In this document: positions 7,043-14,320 of the stretch, one piece after another
Numbering within the stretch: position 1 is the first letter of the stretch
Layout of the letters: the number at the start of each line of letters is the position of its first letter
NCBI GenBank assembly: GCA_019417045.1
Contig: DXWE01000027.1
Span: 1 to 14,456, forward strand
DNA from: Oscillospiraceae bacterium
GTDB lineage: Bacteria > Bacillota > Clostridia > Oscillospirales > Acutalibacteraceae
Direction of reading: 5' to 3'
DNA: 14,456 nucleotides
The notes under the pieces: model-generated
Seen by the model: only the letters and a program-made list of their open reading frames with translations
What the model was told of the DNA's origin: nothing
Databases searched by the model: none
Translations under genes and position numbers: made by a program

Positions 7043-7070
7043 CGCATGGAAAACGGTTGTTTTTCATGCG
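7043..7070. promoter_or_regulatory. Inverted repeat overlapping the -35 of the desulfurase operon
   Basis: CGCATGGAAAA (7043-7053) and TTTTTCATGCG (7060-7070) are inverted with one mismatch, separated by 6 bp. The right arm covers most of the -35 box (7057-7062), as expected for a repressor site. It has no T run on the plus strand, so a terminator for upstream transcription is unlikely. The regulator is unknown. Confidence 0.5.
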
Positions 7071-7085
7071 GAAATGCTGTATAAT
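7057..7085 (+). promoter_or_regulatory. Promoter of the csd-sortase-thiI-cinA operon
   Basis: TTGTTT (7057-7062), 17-bp spacer, TATAAT (7080-7085); the first start codon is 54 bp beyond the -10. The rest of the 245-bp gap upstream (6894-7056) holds no gene that I can support. Confidence 0.75.
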
Positions 7086-7138
7086 GAATATTCGTAAATT
7101 GGGAAAGTATCCGCAGTTGAAGAGGTGACGGGCCAGTC

Positions 7139-8272
7139 ATGGTCTATTTGGATAACAGCGCGACCACCGCCGTCTGCCGGCAGGCCGCGGACAAGGCGTA
7201 TGCGGTGATGACCGAGGGGTTTGGCAACCCGTCGTCGCTGCATTCTCTCGGGGTGAGAGCAGAGCAGGAGAAGGAGGCCGCTCGGGCGGCAGTGGCGGCG
7301 TATATCGGCGCCACACCGGATACGATCACCTTTACCTCCGGCGGGACGGAGGCCAACAACCTCGCGATTTTGGGCGGGGTGGAGGCACGGCAGCGGCGCG
7401 GGCGCCACATTCTCACCGGCGCCACCGAACATCCGTCGGTGCTCTCGGCCTGTGCCCGGGCAGAACAGCTCGGCTACGAAGTCACCCGGCTGCTGCCGGG
7501 GGAGGACGGCGCGGTGACCCCGGAAGCAGTTGCCGCCGCCTGCCGGCCGGACACCGTTTTGTGCAGCCTGATGCTGGTCAACAACGAGACCGGCGCGTGC
7601 ACGCCGCTTCAGGCGATCGTCCCGATCGTGCGCCGGCTGTCCCCGCTCTCTTTGATCCACTGCGACGGGGTACAGGCGGTCGGCAAGGTGCCGGTCAACG
7701 TGCAGAAGCTCGGGGTGGATCTGTTCACCCTCAGCGGCCACAAGCTCCACGCGCCCAAGGGCGTCGGCGCGCTGTATATCAGGAAGGGCGTGCGGATCCT
7801 GCCGCAGTGCTTCGGCGGCGGACAGGAGCGGGGGCTGCGATCCGGCACCGAAAACCTGCCGGGGATCGCCGCCCTCGGCGCGGCGATGGCGGCGCTGCCG
7901 CCGCTGTCCGAACAGACCGCGCGGTTTGAACGGCTGCGGGAGCGGCTGCTCTCCGGGCTGTCCGCCCTGCCGGACGCGGTGCCGCATCTGCCGCGGGGCG
8001 GCGCGCCCCACATTGTCAACATCTCATTTCCCGGCCTGCGCAGCGAGACGCTGCTGCATTTCCTCGCCGCGCGCGATATTTTCGTCTCGAGCGGCTCCGC
8101 CTGCGCCCGCGGCCATCAGAGCCCGGTGCTCACCGCGATGGGCCTGCCGGCGCAGGAGGTGCAGTCGGCGCTGCGCATCAGCTTTAGCCGGGACACGACC
8201 GACGACGATATCGACCGTCTGCTGCACGCCCTGCAGGAGGCGACCACCACCCTGATCCGCAGCCGCCGTTGA
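7139..8272 (+). CDS. NifS/IscS-like cysteine desulfurase
   Basis: 377 residues, a complete class V aminotransferase-fold enzyme. It uses pyridoxal phosphate to take sulfur from cysteine and carries it as a persulfide. The N-terminal signature VYLDNSATT, TSGGTEANN, the histidine in ATEHPSV, the Schiff-base lysine K202 in SGHKLHAPKG, and the catalytic cysteine C322 in SSGSACARGHQ are all present. A weak ribosome site (GAGGTGA, 7120-7126) precedes the ATG by 12 bases. It is the first gene of a four-gene operon that includes thiI; a dedicated NifS-like enzyme feeding a rhodanese-less ThiI is established in Bacillus subtilis (NifZ-ThiI), so the likely job here is 4-thiouridine in tRNA. I leave the symbol empty because several desulfurase types share these motifs. 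Confidence 0.92.
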   Translation: MVYLDNSATTAVCRQAADKAYAVMTEGFGNPSSLHSLGVRAEQEKEAARAAVAAYIGATPDTITFTSGGTEANNLAILGGVEARQRRGRHILTGATEHPSVLSACARAEQLGYEVTRLLPGEDGAVTPEAVAAACRPDTVLCSLMLVNNETGACTPLQAIVPIVRRLSPLSLIHCDGVQAVGKVPVNVQKLGVDLFTLSGHKLHAPKGVGALYIRKGVRILPQCFGGGQERGLRSGTENLPGIAALGAAMAALPPLSEQTARFERLRERLLSGLSALPDAVPHLPRGGAPHIVNISFPGLRSETLLHFLAARDIFVSSGSACARGHQSPVLTAMGLPAQEVQSALRISFSRDTTDDDIDRLLHALQEATTTLIRSRR

Positions 8273-8290
8273 GAACAGGAGGTCATGAAC

Positions 8291-10246
8291 ATGCATACTC
8301 CCGACGAAAACCGTCCGCAGGGATCGGGCGGATCCAACGAAGATCTGCAGGCGATATTCGAGATATTGAACAAACACCGGGCGGATTCCGCCGACGCCGC
8401 GCAGCCCGCTGCGCGGTCCGGCCGCGATACCGCGGGGCAGCAGGCCCCTGCTCCGCAGCCGGAGATCGAGGATCTCTGGTCCAACAGCTCTTCGCTCAAA
8501 TCAATGCCAAGCCGGCCCCTGCCGCCGGTGGAAGCCGACCGAAAGGCGGCCATCCCCGTCTCCCGTCGCGGGGAAACGCCCGTGCGCCCGTCGGATATTG
8601 CGGCCAGGGCCCTGCAGGGCGATGGGCCGCTTGCGGATCCGGCGCAGGAGGACCGCTTTGATACAACCGCCGCGGATCAGGCGGACGCAGAGCCGACAGC
8701 CCGCTCACAGGCGGGCGGTTCGGCGGCGTCCTCTCCGAGTGCGGCAGGAACAGCCGAAGCCGCCGCGGCAAAGGCCTCCTCTTCCCGTTTTCTGCGGATC
8801 CTCGGCAGCTTTGTTCCCCATGTGGGCGACAGCGTGTGGGAAGTCGCGCGCAAATGCGTGTTTATCCTGTCGGCGCTCGTCTTTCTCGGCACCTGTGCCT
8901 ATCTGCTCAACGACCTGTGGCTGGTCCCGCAGATCAACGCCAGATACAACGACGAAATCCGCGGCATGTATACCCCCGGTGCCACGCCGGATCTGACCGG
9001 GATCCCGGAGGACTATCCCTTCCCGGCGGGGATGGATGACGCATTCAAAAAGCTCTATTACACCAACCCGGATATCCGCGGCTGGATCAGCTATCCGTCG
9101 GACGCGTCCAACTGGTACGGTATCGACTACCCGGTGGTGCAGACGGACGACAACTCCTTTTATCTGACGCACGATTTTTACAAGACGCAGAACAAGAACG
9201 GCACGCTCTTCTTCGATTATGGCAACGACTTCTCGTCGCCCGACTATTTCAACCGGGTGACCATCATTTACGGGCACAACATGAAGAGCGGTCAGATGTT
9301 CGCCAGCCTGAACACCCTGACACAGAACGTCGCGTATGCGCGTTCCGCTCCGCTGATCCACATGAACACTCTCTATCGCGAGGGGGACTACAAGGTGTTC
9401 GCCATCCTGATCCTGGACGAGGACGCCGCGCCGGAAAATTCGTTTTATTATCTGCACACCCAGTTCGGCAGCGACGCGGAATTCCTGTCGTATGTGGAGG
9501 AGATGCGCGCCCGCTCGATCTACGATTACCCGGTGGACGTGAATGCGGATGACGAGCTGCTCGTGCTGTCCACCTGCAGCAACAGCAGCTGGGTGCACTT
9601 CAAAAACGGCCGCACGGTGGTGGTGGCGCGCCGGGTGAGGGACGGGGAGTCCACGCTGGTAGACACCGCTTCGATCACGGACAACACGGACGTGATCATG
9701 CCACTCGCCTGGTATGTCAACCAGGATCAGACACCGCACCTCTATTACCTGCAAAACGGCTATGTGCCCGAGGAGCCGGACACGACCGATCCCACCGATT
9801 CCACGACACCGACCGACCCGTTGGATCCGGGGGACGACCCGGACACGCCGGTGGTGGGGCCCACCGAGCCGTCTTCTGACCCGGCCGATCCCGTTGAGCC
9901 GACCGATCCGTCTGATCCCACCGACCCGACCGAGCCGGAACCGCCAGACGAGTCCGACACCGATCCGGACACGTCCGACACCGGATCCTCCGAACCCACC
10001 GAACCCTCCGACACCGGATCTGATCCGGATGACTCGGATCCGACAGAATCGGATCCCACCGCTACGGACCCGACCGAATCCACCGATTCCTCCACCGATC
10101 CAACGGATCCGTCCGAGTCCACCGACCCGATAGAATCGGAGCCGACCGAGAATCCGGATCCGGCGACCGAACCCGAGCCGGAGCCTTCGGAACCCGAGCC
10201 AAGCGATCCGGAACCGGAGCCGGAACCTGATCCCGCCGCCGCATAG
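8291..10246 (+). CDS. Class B-type sortase with cytoplasmic extension and acidic Pro/Thr/Asp tail
   Basis: 651 residues from the ATG at 8291, which AGGAGG (8277-8282) precedes by 8 bases; an ATG at 8285 is only 2 bases from it. Order: a polar, Ala/Pro-rich, probably disordered cytoplasmic part (1 to about 180); one membrane span (about 190-212); the sortase domain (about 245-460); and a tail of about 155 residues made almost only of Asp, Pro, Thr, Ser and Glu (TDPTDSTTPTDPLDPGDDPD and similar). The transpeptidase residues are present: H329 in IIYGHNMKSGQMF, C429 in LVLSTC, R441 in NGRTVVVARR. Sortases join surface proteins to the cell wall or build pili. Such N- and C-terminal extensions are not usual for the family. 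It lies 18 bp after the desulfurase stop. No substrate with a complete sorting signal is visible in the window. Confidence 0.92.
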   Translation: MHTPDENRPQGSGGSNEDLQAIFEILNKHRADSADAAQPAARSGRDTAGQQAPAPQPEIEDLWSNSSSLKSMPSRPLPPVEADRKAAIPVSRRGETPVRPSDIAARALQGDGPLADPAQEDRFDTTAADQADAEPTARSQAGGSAASSPSAAGTAEAAAAKASSSRFLRILGSFVPHVGDSVWEVARKCVFILSALVFLGTCAYLLNDLWLVPQINARYNDEIRGMYTPGATPDLTGIPEDYPFPAGMDDAFKKLYYTNPDIRGWISYPSDASNWYGIDYPVVQTDDNSFYLTHDFYKTQNKNGTLFFDYGNDFSSPDYFNRVTIIYGHNMKSGQMFASLNTLTQNVAYARSAPLIHMNTLYREGDYKVFAILILDEDAAPENSFYYLHTQFGSDAEFLSYVEEMRARSIYDYPVDVNADDELLVLSTCSNSSWVHFKNGRTVVVARRVRDGESTLVDTASITDNTDVIMPLAWYVNQDQTPHLYYLQNGYVPEEPDTTDPTDSTTPTDPLDPGDDPDTPVVGPTEPSSDPADPVEPTDPSDPTDPTEPEPPDESDTDPDTSDTGSSEPTEPSDTGSDPDDSDPTESDPTATDPTESTDSSTDPTDPSESTDPIESEPTENPDPATEPEPEPSEPEPSDPEPEPEPDPAAA

Positions 10247-10280
10247 GGGCGGCACCACTGACCGGAAAGGACCTTTTTTC

Positions 10281-11459
10281 ATGATGACTGCTCAGGAAAT
10301 CCTGTTGATAAAAAACGGGGAGCTCGCGCTCAAAGGGCTCAACCGAGGCAATTTTGAAGCGGTGCTGCTCAAGAACCTGCGCCGTGCGCTGAAGCCTCTC
10401 GGGGACTTCAAGCTGGAGAAATCCCAGTCCACCATCTTTATTGAGCCGCTCTCCGGGGCGGTCGATTGGGAGGCCGCCTGCGACCGGGTGGCGAAGACTT
10501 TCGGCATCGCCGCCTATTCGCGTGCGCGCGTGGCGGAGAAGTCGCTCCCGGCAATCCAGGAGGCGGCGGGCGACTATCTGCGGGAGACGCTCGAAAATGC
10601 GCGCACCTTCAAGGTGGAGTCCAAACGTGCCGACAAGACCTTTCCCCATCCCTCCCCCGAGATCTCGGCGGAGGTCGGGGGCTATCTGCTCGAGCGCTAT
10701 CCCCATCTGCGGGTGGACGTCCATCACCCGGACGTGACCGTGATCGTGGAGATCCGTGATTTTGGCGCGTTTGTACACACCGACCAGCTCCCCGGTGCGG
10801 GCGGAATGCCGGTGGGCACCGGCGGCAAGTGCGCGCTGCTCATCTCCGGCGGGATCGCCTCGCCGGTGGCGGCGTACATGATGGCAAAGCGCGGGATCGA
10901 GCTGACCGCCGTGCACTTTGCCTCCCCGCCGTACACGAGCGAGCGGGCGGAGCTCAAGGTGGTGTCCCTGTTGCGGCAGGTGTCATTGTATGCCGGCCGG
11001 ATGCCGCTGTATATTGTCCCATTCACGCACATCCAGGAGGAGATCGGCCGGCAGTGTCCGGAGGATCTGTTTACCGTGATCATGCGCCGGTTTATGATGC
11101 GCATTGCCACCGAGATCGCCAGGCAGCGGGACTGCGGCGCCCTGATTACAGGGGAGAGCGTCGGGCAGGTGGCCAGCCAGACCATCCAGGCCATCGCCTG
11201 CACCGAGGCGGTGGCGGGGCTGCCGGTGTTCCGCCCGCTGATCGGGATGGACAAGGAGGAGATCGTCTCGATCTCCCGCCGGATCGGCACGTTTGATATC
11301 TCCATCCAGCCGTATGAGGACTGCTGCACGGTCTTCACCCCGCGGCACCCCCGCACCCGGCCGCAGCTGTATATGCTCGAAAATGCGGAACAGGCGCTGG
11401 ACGTGCAGGGGCTGGTGGACGAGGCGGTGCGGGACACCCGGCGCCGCTGGATCGAATAA
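10281..11459 (+). CDS. thiI: tRNA 4-thiouridine synthase ThiI (short form, no rhodanese domain)
   Basis: 392 residues. Order: N-terminal ferredoxin-like part and THUMP domain (to about 165), then the PP-loop AANH domain. ThiI adenylates U8 of tRNA and exchanges oxygen for sulfur; longer forms also serve thiazole synthesis through a rhodanese domain absent here. Family motifs include ILLIKNGELALKGLNRGNFE near the start, and GESVGQVASQT and PYEDCCTVFTPRHP later. The PP-loop reads SGGIASPVAAY (from S189): the position usually held by Asp in SGGxDS is Ala193, which is unusual for an active enzyme. Two ATGs in tandem (10281 and 10284) follow GGAAAGGACC; either may be used. It lies 34 bp after the sortase gene, in the operon started by the desulfurase. 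Confidence 0.93.
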   Translation: MMTAQEILLIKNGELALKGLNRGNFEAVLLKNLRRALKPLGDFKLEKSQSTIFIEPLSGAVDWEAACDRVAKTFGIAAYSRARVAEKSLPAIQEAAGDYLRETLENARTFKVESKRADKTFPHPSPEISAEVGGYLLERYPHLRVDVHHPDVTVIVEIRDFGAFVHTDQLPGAGGMPVGTGGKCALLISGGIASPVAAYMMAKRGIELTAVHFASPPYTSERAELKVVSLLRQVSLYAGRMPLYIVPFTHIQEEIGRQCPEDLFTVIMRRFMMRIATEIARQRDCGALITGESVGQVASQTIQAIACTEAVAGLPVFRPLIGMDKEEIVSISRRIGTFDISIQPYEDCCTVFTPRHPRTRPQLYMLENAEQALDVQGLVDEAVRDTRRRWIE

Positions 11460-11508
11460 TTCTCCGGCAGCGCCATACAGATAGTTTCGGAAGAAAGGGG
11501 GCGAACCC

Positions 11509-14058
11509 ATGCAGGCGGAAATCATCTCGGTCGGCACCGAACTGCTCAAGGGCGATATCGTGGACGCGAACAGCCGGTTTTTGTCGCACGAGCTGTTGGC
11601 GTTTGGGATCGAGACGCAATACCAGTCCACCGTCGGGGACGACGGGCAAAAGCTCGAGACCCTGTTGCGGCTGGCGCTCAGCCGCAGCCGCCTGATTTTC
11701 ATCAGCGGCGGGCTCGGCCCCACACCGGACGATCTGACACGGGAGACGGTCTGCCACGCCCTCGGGATTCCACAGGAGCTCCACGAGGAGAGCTGGCGGC
11801 AGATCGAGGCATACTTTGCGCGCACCGGCCGTGAGCTGTCGCTCAACAACAAAAAGCAGGCGATGCTGCCTGCCGGCTGTGTGGTGTTCCCGAATCTGTA
11901 TGGCACCGCGCCCGGCTGCGCGGTGGAGCAGGATGGCAAATGCATCATCCTGCTGCCCGGCCCGCCGGCCGAGCTCATCCCGATGTTTCACAATGCGGTC
12001 GCGCCGTATCTCGCTAAATTCATGGACTGTGCGATCGTCACACATATGGTGGGAGTGTTCGGCCTGCCGGAATCCACCGTGGCGGAGCGGATCGCGGATC
12101 TGCTGATGAGCGAGAATCCCACCGTGGCCCCGTACGTCCGCGAGGGGGAAGTGGTGCTGTATGTCACCGCCAAGGCCGAGACCCAGGCGGCCGCCGACGC
12201 GCTGTGCACCCCGGTCATAGCGGATCTGCGCGCGCGTCTGAACGTGTTCGTGTACGGGGTGGACGTGGACAGTTTGCAGCACTGCGTGGTCTCCCTGTTA
12301 AAAGAAAAGGGGTTGAAAATCGCGACGGCGGAATCCTGCACGGCGGGACTGCTCTCCGGACGCCTGACGGAGGTGCCCGGCGCCTCCGCCGTGTTCGAGT
12401 GCGGCGTCGCCTCCTATTCCAATGAAATCAAGCACAACATGCTGGGCGTCCCGACCGAACTGCTCGAGCAGTACGGTGCGGTCAGCCCCGCCGTGGCCTG
12501 CGCGATGGCGATCGGCGTGCGCCGGATCAGCGAAGCCGCGATCGGCATCGGGATCACCGGTGTCGCGGGGCCGGACAGCAGCGAGGGGCACCCGGCGGGG
12601 ACGGTATATATCGCTCTGGCCGACGAAAAACGGACCTGGGTCAAACGGATCACGGCCGGCCATCAGGATGTGGACCGGGAGCAGGTGCGGCGCCTGGCCA
12701 CCTCTCACGCACTGGACATGGCGCGCCGGTACCTGGAGGCGCTGCCGGCGGTCATGGCCGGCGGGGAGCTGATCGAACCGGAAGGGAGTGAACCCGTTGT
12801 CATCCCCGCCACCCCCAAGGTGCGCAAACGGCTGGAGGGGAAAGCGGCCCTGTTCCGCCGGATCGGTCTGGGAGTGGCCATCGTGCTGGTGGCCGCGCTG
12901 ATCTGTATAGGGGTCTATGTGCTCTTTTACCGCCCGTACAGCAACGATCAGGGCTTTAAGGAGCTCGAGGATATCTACAACATGGGATCCTCCGCCAACA
13001 TCTCCGGCGCAGCGGAGAACTATCCCAGCAACATGCTGGCCCCCTTTTACGCGCTGTATGATCGCAACCCGGATATCAAGGGCTGGGTCAAGATCGACGG
13101 CACGGGAATCAGTTATCCCGTCATGCAGAGCGTTCCGGAGGACCTGTATTCCAACCGGGATTTTGACCGGAACTTCTCAACCTATGGCGTGCCCTATTTC
13201 AGCGAACAGACGGATCTCTCCTCTTCGCAGAGGGAGAACCGCACGCTGGTCATCTATGGGAACAACAAAAATTCCGGGCAGATGTTCTCCGAACTCACCT
13301 CGTATCGGGATCTCTCCTTCCTGCAATCGCACCCGTATATCACCATGAATACCATCTATGAGAACCACACCTGGGAGATCTTCTCGGTGATGTTGATCGA
13401 CTCCCGCCGGGACAATGCGGAATTTGATTATACCCGGACGGACTTCGATACCGATGAGGAATTTGCAGACTTTATCGCCAAAGTGGAGCGCCGGTCCCTG
13501 TATACCGCTTCGGTCTCCCCGACCGCTTCGGACACGCTGCTATTCCTCTCCACCGACGCCGTACGGGAGACCGGCCTTTCGACCGGGCGCATTGTGATCG
13601 CCGCCCGCCAGATGGACGAGGAGGCCGGGGGGGGGGTGGCTCCCTCGTATGCCATCAACCGGAACGTCCTGCTGCCGTATGCTCTGCGCGCGGCAAATGC
13701 GGCGGACTCCTCCTCCCCCACCACGACAGAGGCTCCCCCTGACACCACGACGACCACCGCCGAAACCACCACGTCTGATCCGACAGCGTCCGAGGAAACG
13801 GATCCCTCCGGGACGAGCGAGTCCTCCAGCGGTTTGATCACCTCCACCGAGTCGACCACTTCCACAGAAACTCCCACCCTCTCTACGGACCGTGGGACGC
13901 ACTCCACCCCGGATGTCACGGGGCCGGCAGAGGAGGAGCCCTCGGAGGACGCGGCGGCCCCGGAGCGGGTGCCCGCGCGTACCACTACCACAACCAATAT
14001 GACGACCACCACCCCGGCCGCTCCGGAATCGGACGCGGAATTCGAGATTAGTGGTTGA
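11509..14058 (+). CDS. CinA (NMN deamidase) fused to a membrane-anchored catalytically dead sortase domain
   Basis: 849 residues in one open frame; AAAGGGGG precedes the ATG. Residues 1-170 are the molybdopterin-binding-like domain (SVGTELLKGDIVDANSRFL, SGGLGPTPDDLT at 66-77). Residues about 260-415 are the PncC domain with IATAESCTAG (S276), Y303 and K308 in SYSNEIK, the Ser/Tyr/Lys spacing known for NMN deamidase, and GITGVAGP. A normal CinA would stop near 415-420. Here a 30-residue basic linker leads into one membrane span (about 452-474) and a sortase fold (about 500-705) close in pattern to the upstream sortase. The catalytic His is Asn585 (VIYGNNKNSGQMF) and the catalytic Cys is Asp683 (LFLSTD); Arg694 remains. 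A Ser/Thr/Glu-rich tail of about 135 residues ends the protein. CinA would be cytoplasmic, the pseudo-sortase outside. A G10 run (13627-13636) codes Gly-Gly-Gly before the tail. Confidence 0.9.
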   Translation: MQAEIISVGTELLKGDIVDANSRFLSHELLAFGIETQYQSTVGDDGQKLETLLRLALSRSRLIFISGGLGPTPDDLTRETVCHALGIPQELHEESWRQIEAYFARTGRELSLNNKKQAMLPAGCVVFPNLYGTAPGCAVEQDGKCIILLPGPPAELIPMFHNAVAPYLAKFMDCAIVTHMVGVFGLPESTVAERIADLLMSENPTVAPYVREGEVVLYVTAKAETQAAADALCTPVIADLRARLNVFVYGVDVDSLQHCVVSLLKEKGLKIATAESCTAGLLSGRLTEVPGASAVFECGVASYSNEIKHNMLGVPTELLEQYGAVSPAVACAMAIGVRRISEAAIGIGITGVAGPDSSEGHPAGTVYIALADEKRTWVKRITAGHQDVDREQVRRLATSHALDMARRYLEALPAVMAGGELIEPEGSEPVVIPATPKVRKRLEGKAALFRRIGLGVAIVLVAALICIGVYVLFYRPYSNDQGFKELEDIYNMGSSANISGAAENYPSNMLAPFYALYDRNPDIKGWVKIDGTGISYPVMQSVPEDLYSNRDFDRNFSTYGVPYFSEQTDLSSSQRENRTLVIYGNNKNSGQMFSELTSYRDLSFLQSHPYITMNTIYENHTWEIFSVMLIDSRRDNAEFDYTRTDFDTDEEFADFIAKVERRSLYTASVSPTASDTLLFLSTDAVRETGLSTGRIVIAARQMDEEAGGGVAPSYAINRNVLLPYALRAANAADSSSPTTTEAPPDTTTTTAETTTSDPTASEETDPSGTSESSSGLITSTESTTSTETPTLSTDRGTHSTPDVTGPAEEEPSEDAAAPERVPARTTTTTNMTTTTPAAPESDAEFEISG
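13627..13636. repeat. G10 homopolymer inside the CinA-pseudosortase gene
   Basis: Ten consecutive G encode Gly707-Gly709 and the first base of the next codon, at the border between pseudo-sortase domain and Ser/Thr tail. Loss of one G would switch to a Pro/Arg-rich frame ending at 13837; gain of one would stop near 13742. Tracts of this length are prone to slippage and also to sequencing error. Confidence 0.85.
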
Positions 14059-14083
14059 CAAATGCCTGACAATCCCCTATAAT
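14055..14083 (+). promoter_or_regulatory. Perfect consensus promoter of the tRNA-Ser unit
   Basis: TTGACA (14055-14060), 17-bp spacer, TATAAT (14078-14083). The -35 overlaps the stop codon of the preceding gene (14056-14058). Such strength fits a stable RNA promoter. Confidence 0.92.
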
Positions 14084-14088
14084 ATGTC

Positions 14089-14114
14089 TGCTGTCTTCTC
14101 TCCAAGAGACAGCA
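14089..14114 (+). promoter_or_regulatory. Leader hairpin of the tRNA transcript
   Basis: TGCTGTCT (14089-14096) and AGACAGCA (14107-14114) form a perfect 8-bp stem with a 10-base loop right at the expected 5' end of the transcript. It could protect the 5' end or guide processing; its role is unknown. Confidence 0.45.
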
Positions 14115-14120
14115 CCACAT

Positions 14121-14190
14121 GGAGAAGTATCGAAGTGGTCATAACGGCCTCGACTCGAAATCCTGCGGGGAGCTGTCCGTTTCGTCCACC
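14121..14190 (+). pseudogene. Degenerate tRNA-Ser(CGA) copy
   Basis: The first 40 bases match the intact tRNA-Ser downstream almost base for base (GGAGA start, then ATCGAAGTGGTCATAACG, then ACTCGAAAT with anticodon CGA). After the anticodon loop the similarity is lost: the 3' side of the anticodon stem does not pair, the T arm is reduced to a fragment like TTTCGTCCACC, and there is no matching 3' acceptor strand. The following sequence again resembles the downstream flank of the intact gene (CCATGCGGGTTT), so the whole unit was probably duplicated. It lies between the promoter and the functional tRNA, so it should be transcribed. Confidence 0.7.
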
Positions 14191-14320
14191 AAAAACCTTG
14201 TAGCCATGCGGGTTTTACCCGGTTCGAAAAACTGAATAATTTGCTGTTCTTTCCGTCAGTTCTTTCCAAAGCCCTTTTTTATCGGAAAAAGGCGGGGAAA
14301 AACGGCGGCTGAACATAGAG

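Noticed and set aside
8705..10282. A 525-codon open frame antisense to the sortase gene.
   Set aside because: It is rich in Arg, Gly and Ile from reverse reading of Asp/Pro/Thr codons, has no ribosome site or domain, and opposes a gene with clear catalytic motifs.
12760..12840. CinA-sortase fusion as a simple frameshift artefact; a TTG start after GGAAGGGAG could give a separate sortase if one C were missing from the C5 run near 12813.
   Set aside because: Adding a base would still leave CinA without a nearby stop, so two errors would be needed; the existing frame is open for 849 codons with uniform codon use. Kept as a point for read checking.
14250..14310. Terminator between the degenerate and intact tRNA copies (CCTTTTT with AAAAAGG).
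   Set aside because: The stem is short and AT-rich and lacks a following T run, so transcription should continue into the intact tRNA.
14100..14320. T-box riboswitch or second functional tRNA with unusual structure.
   Set aside because: No T-box sequence is seen, and the copy lacks a pairing anticodon stem, T arm and 3' acceptor strand.
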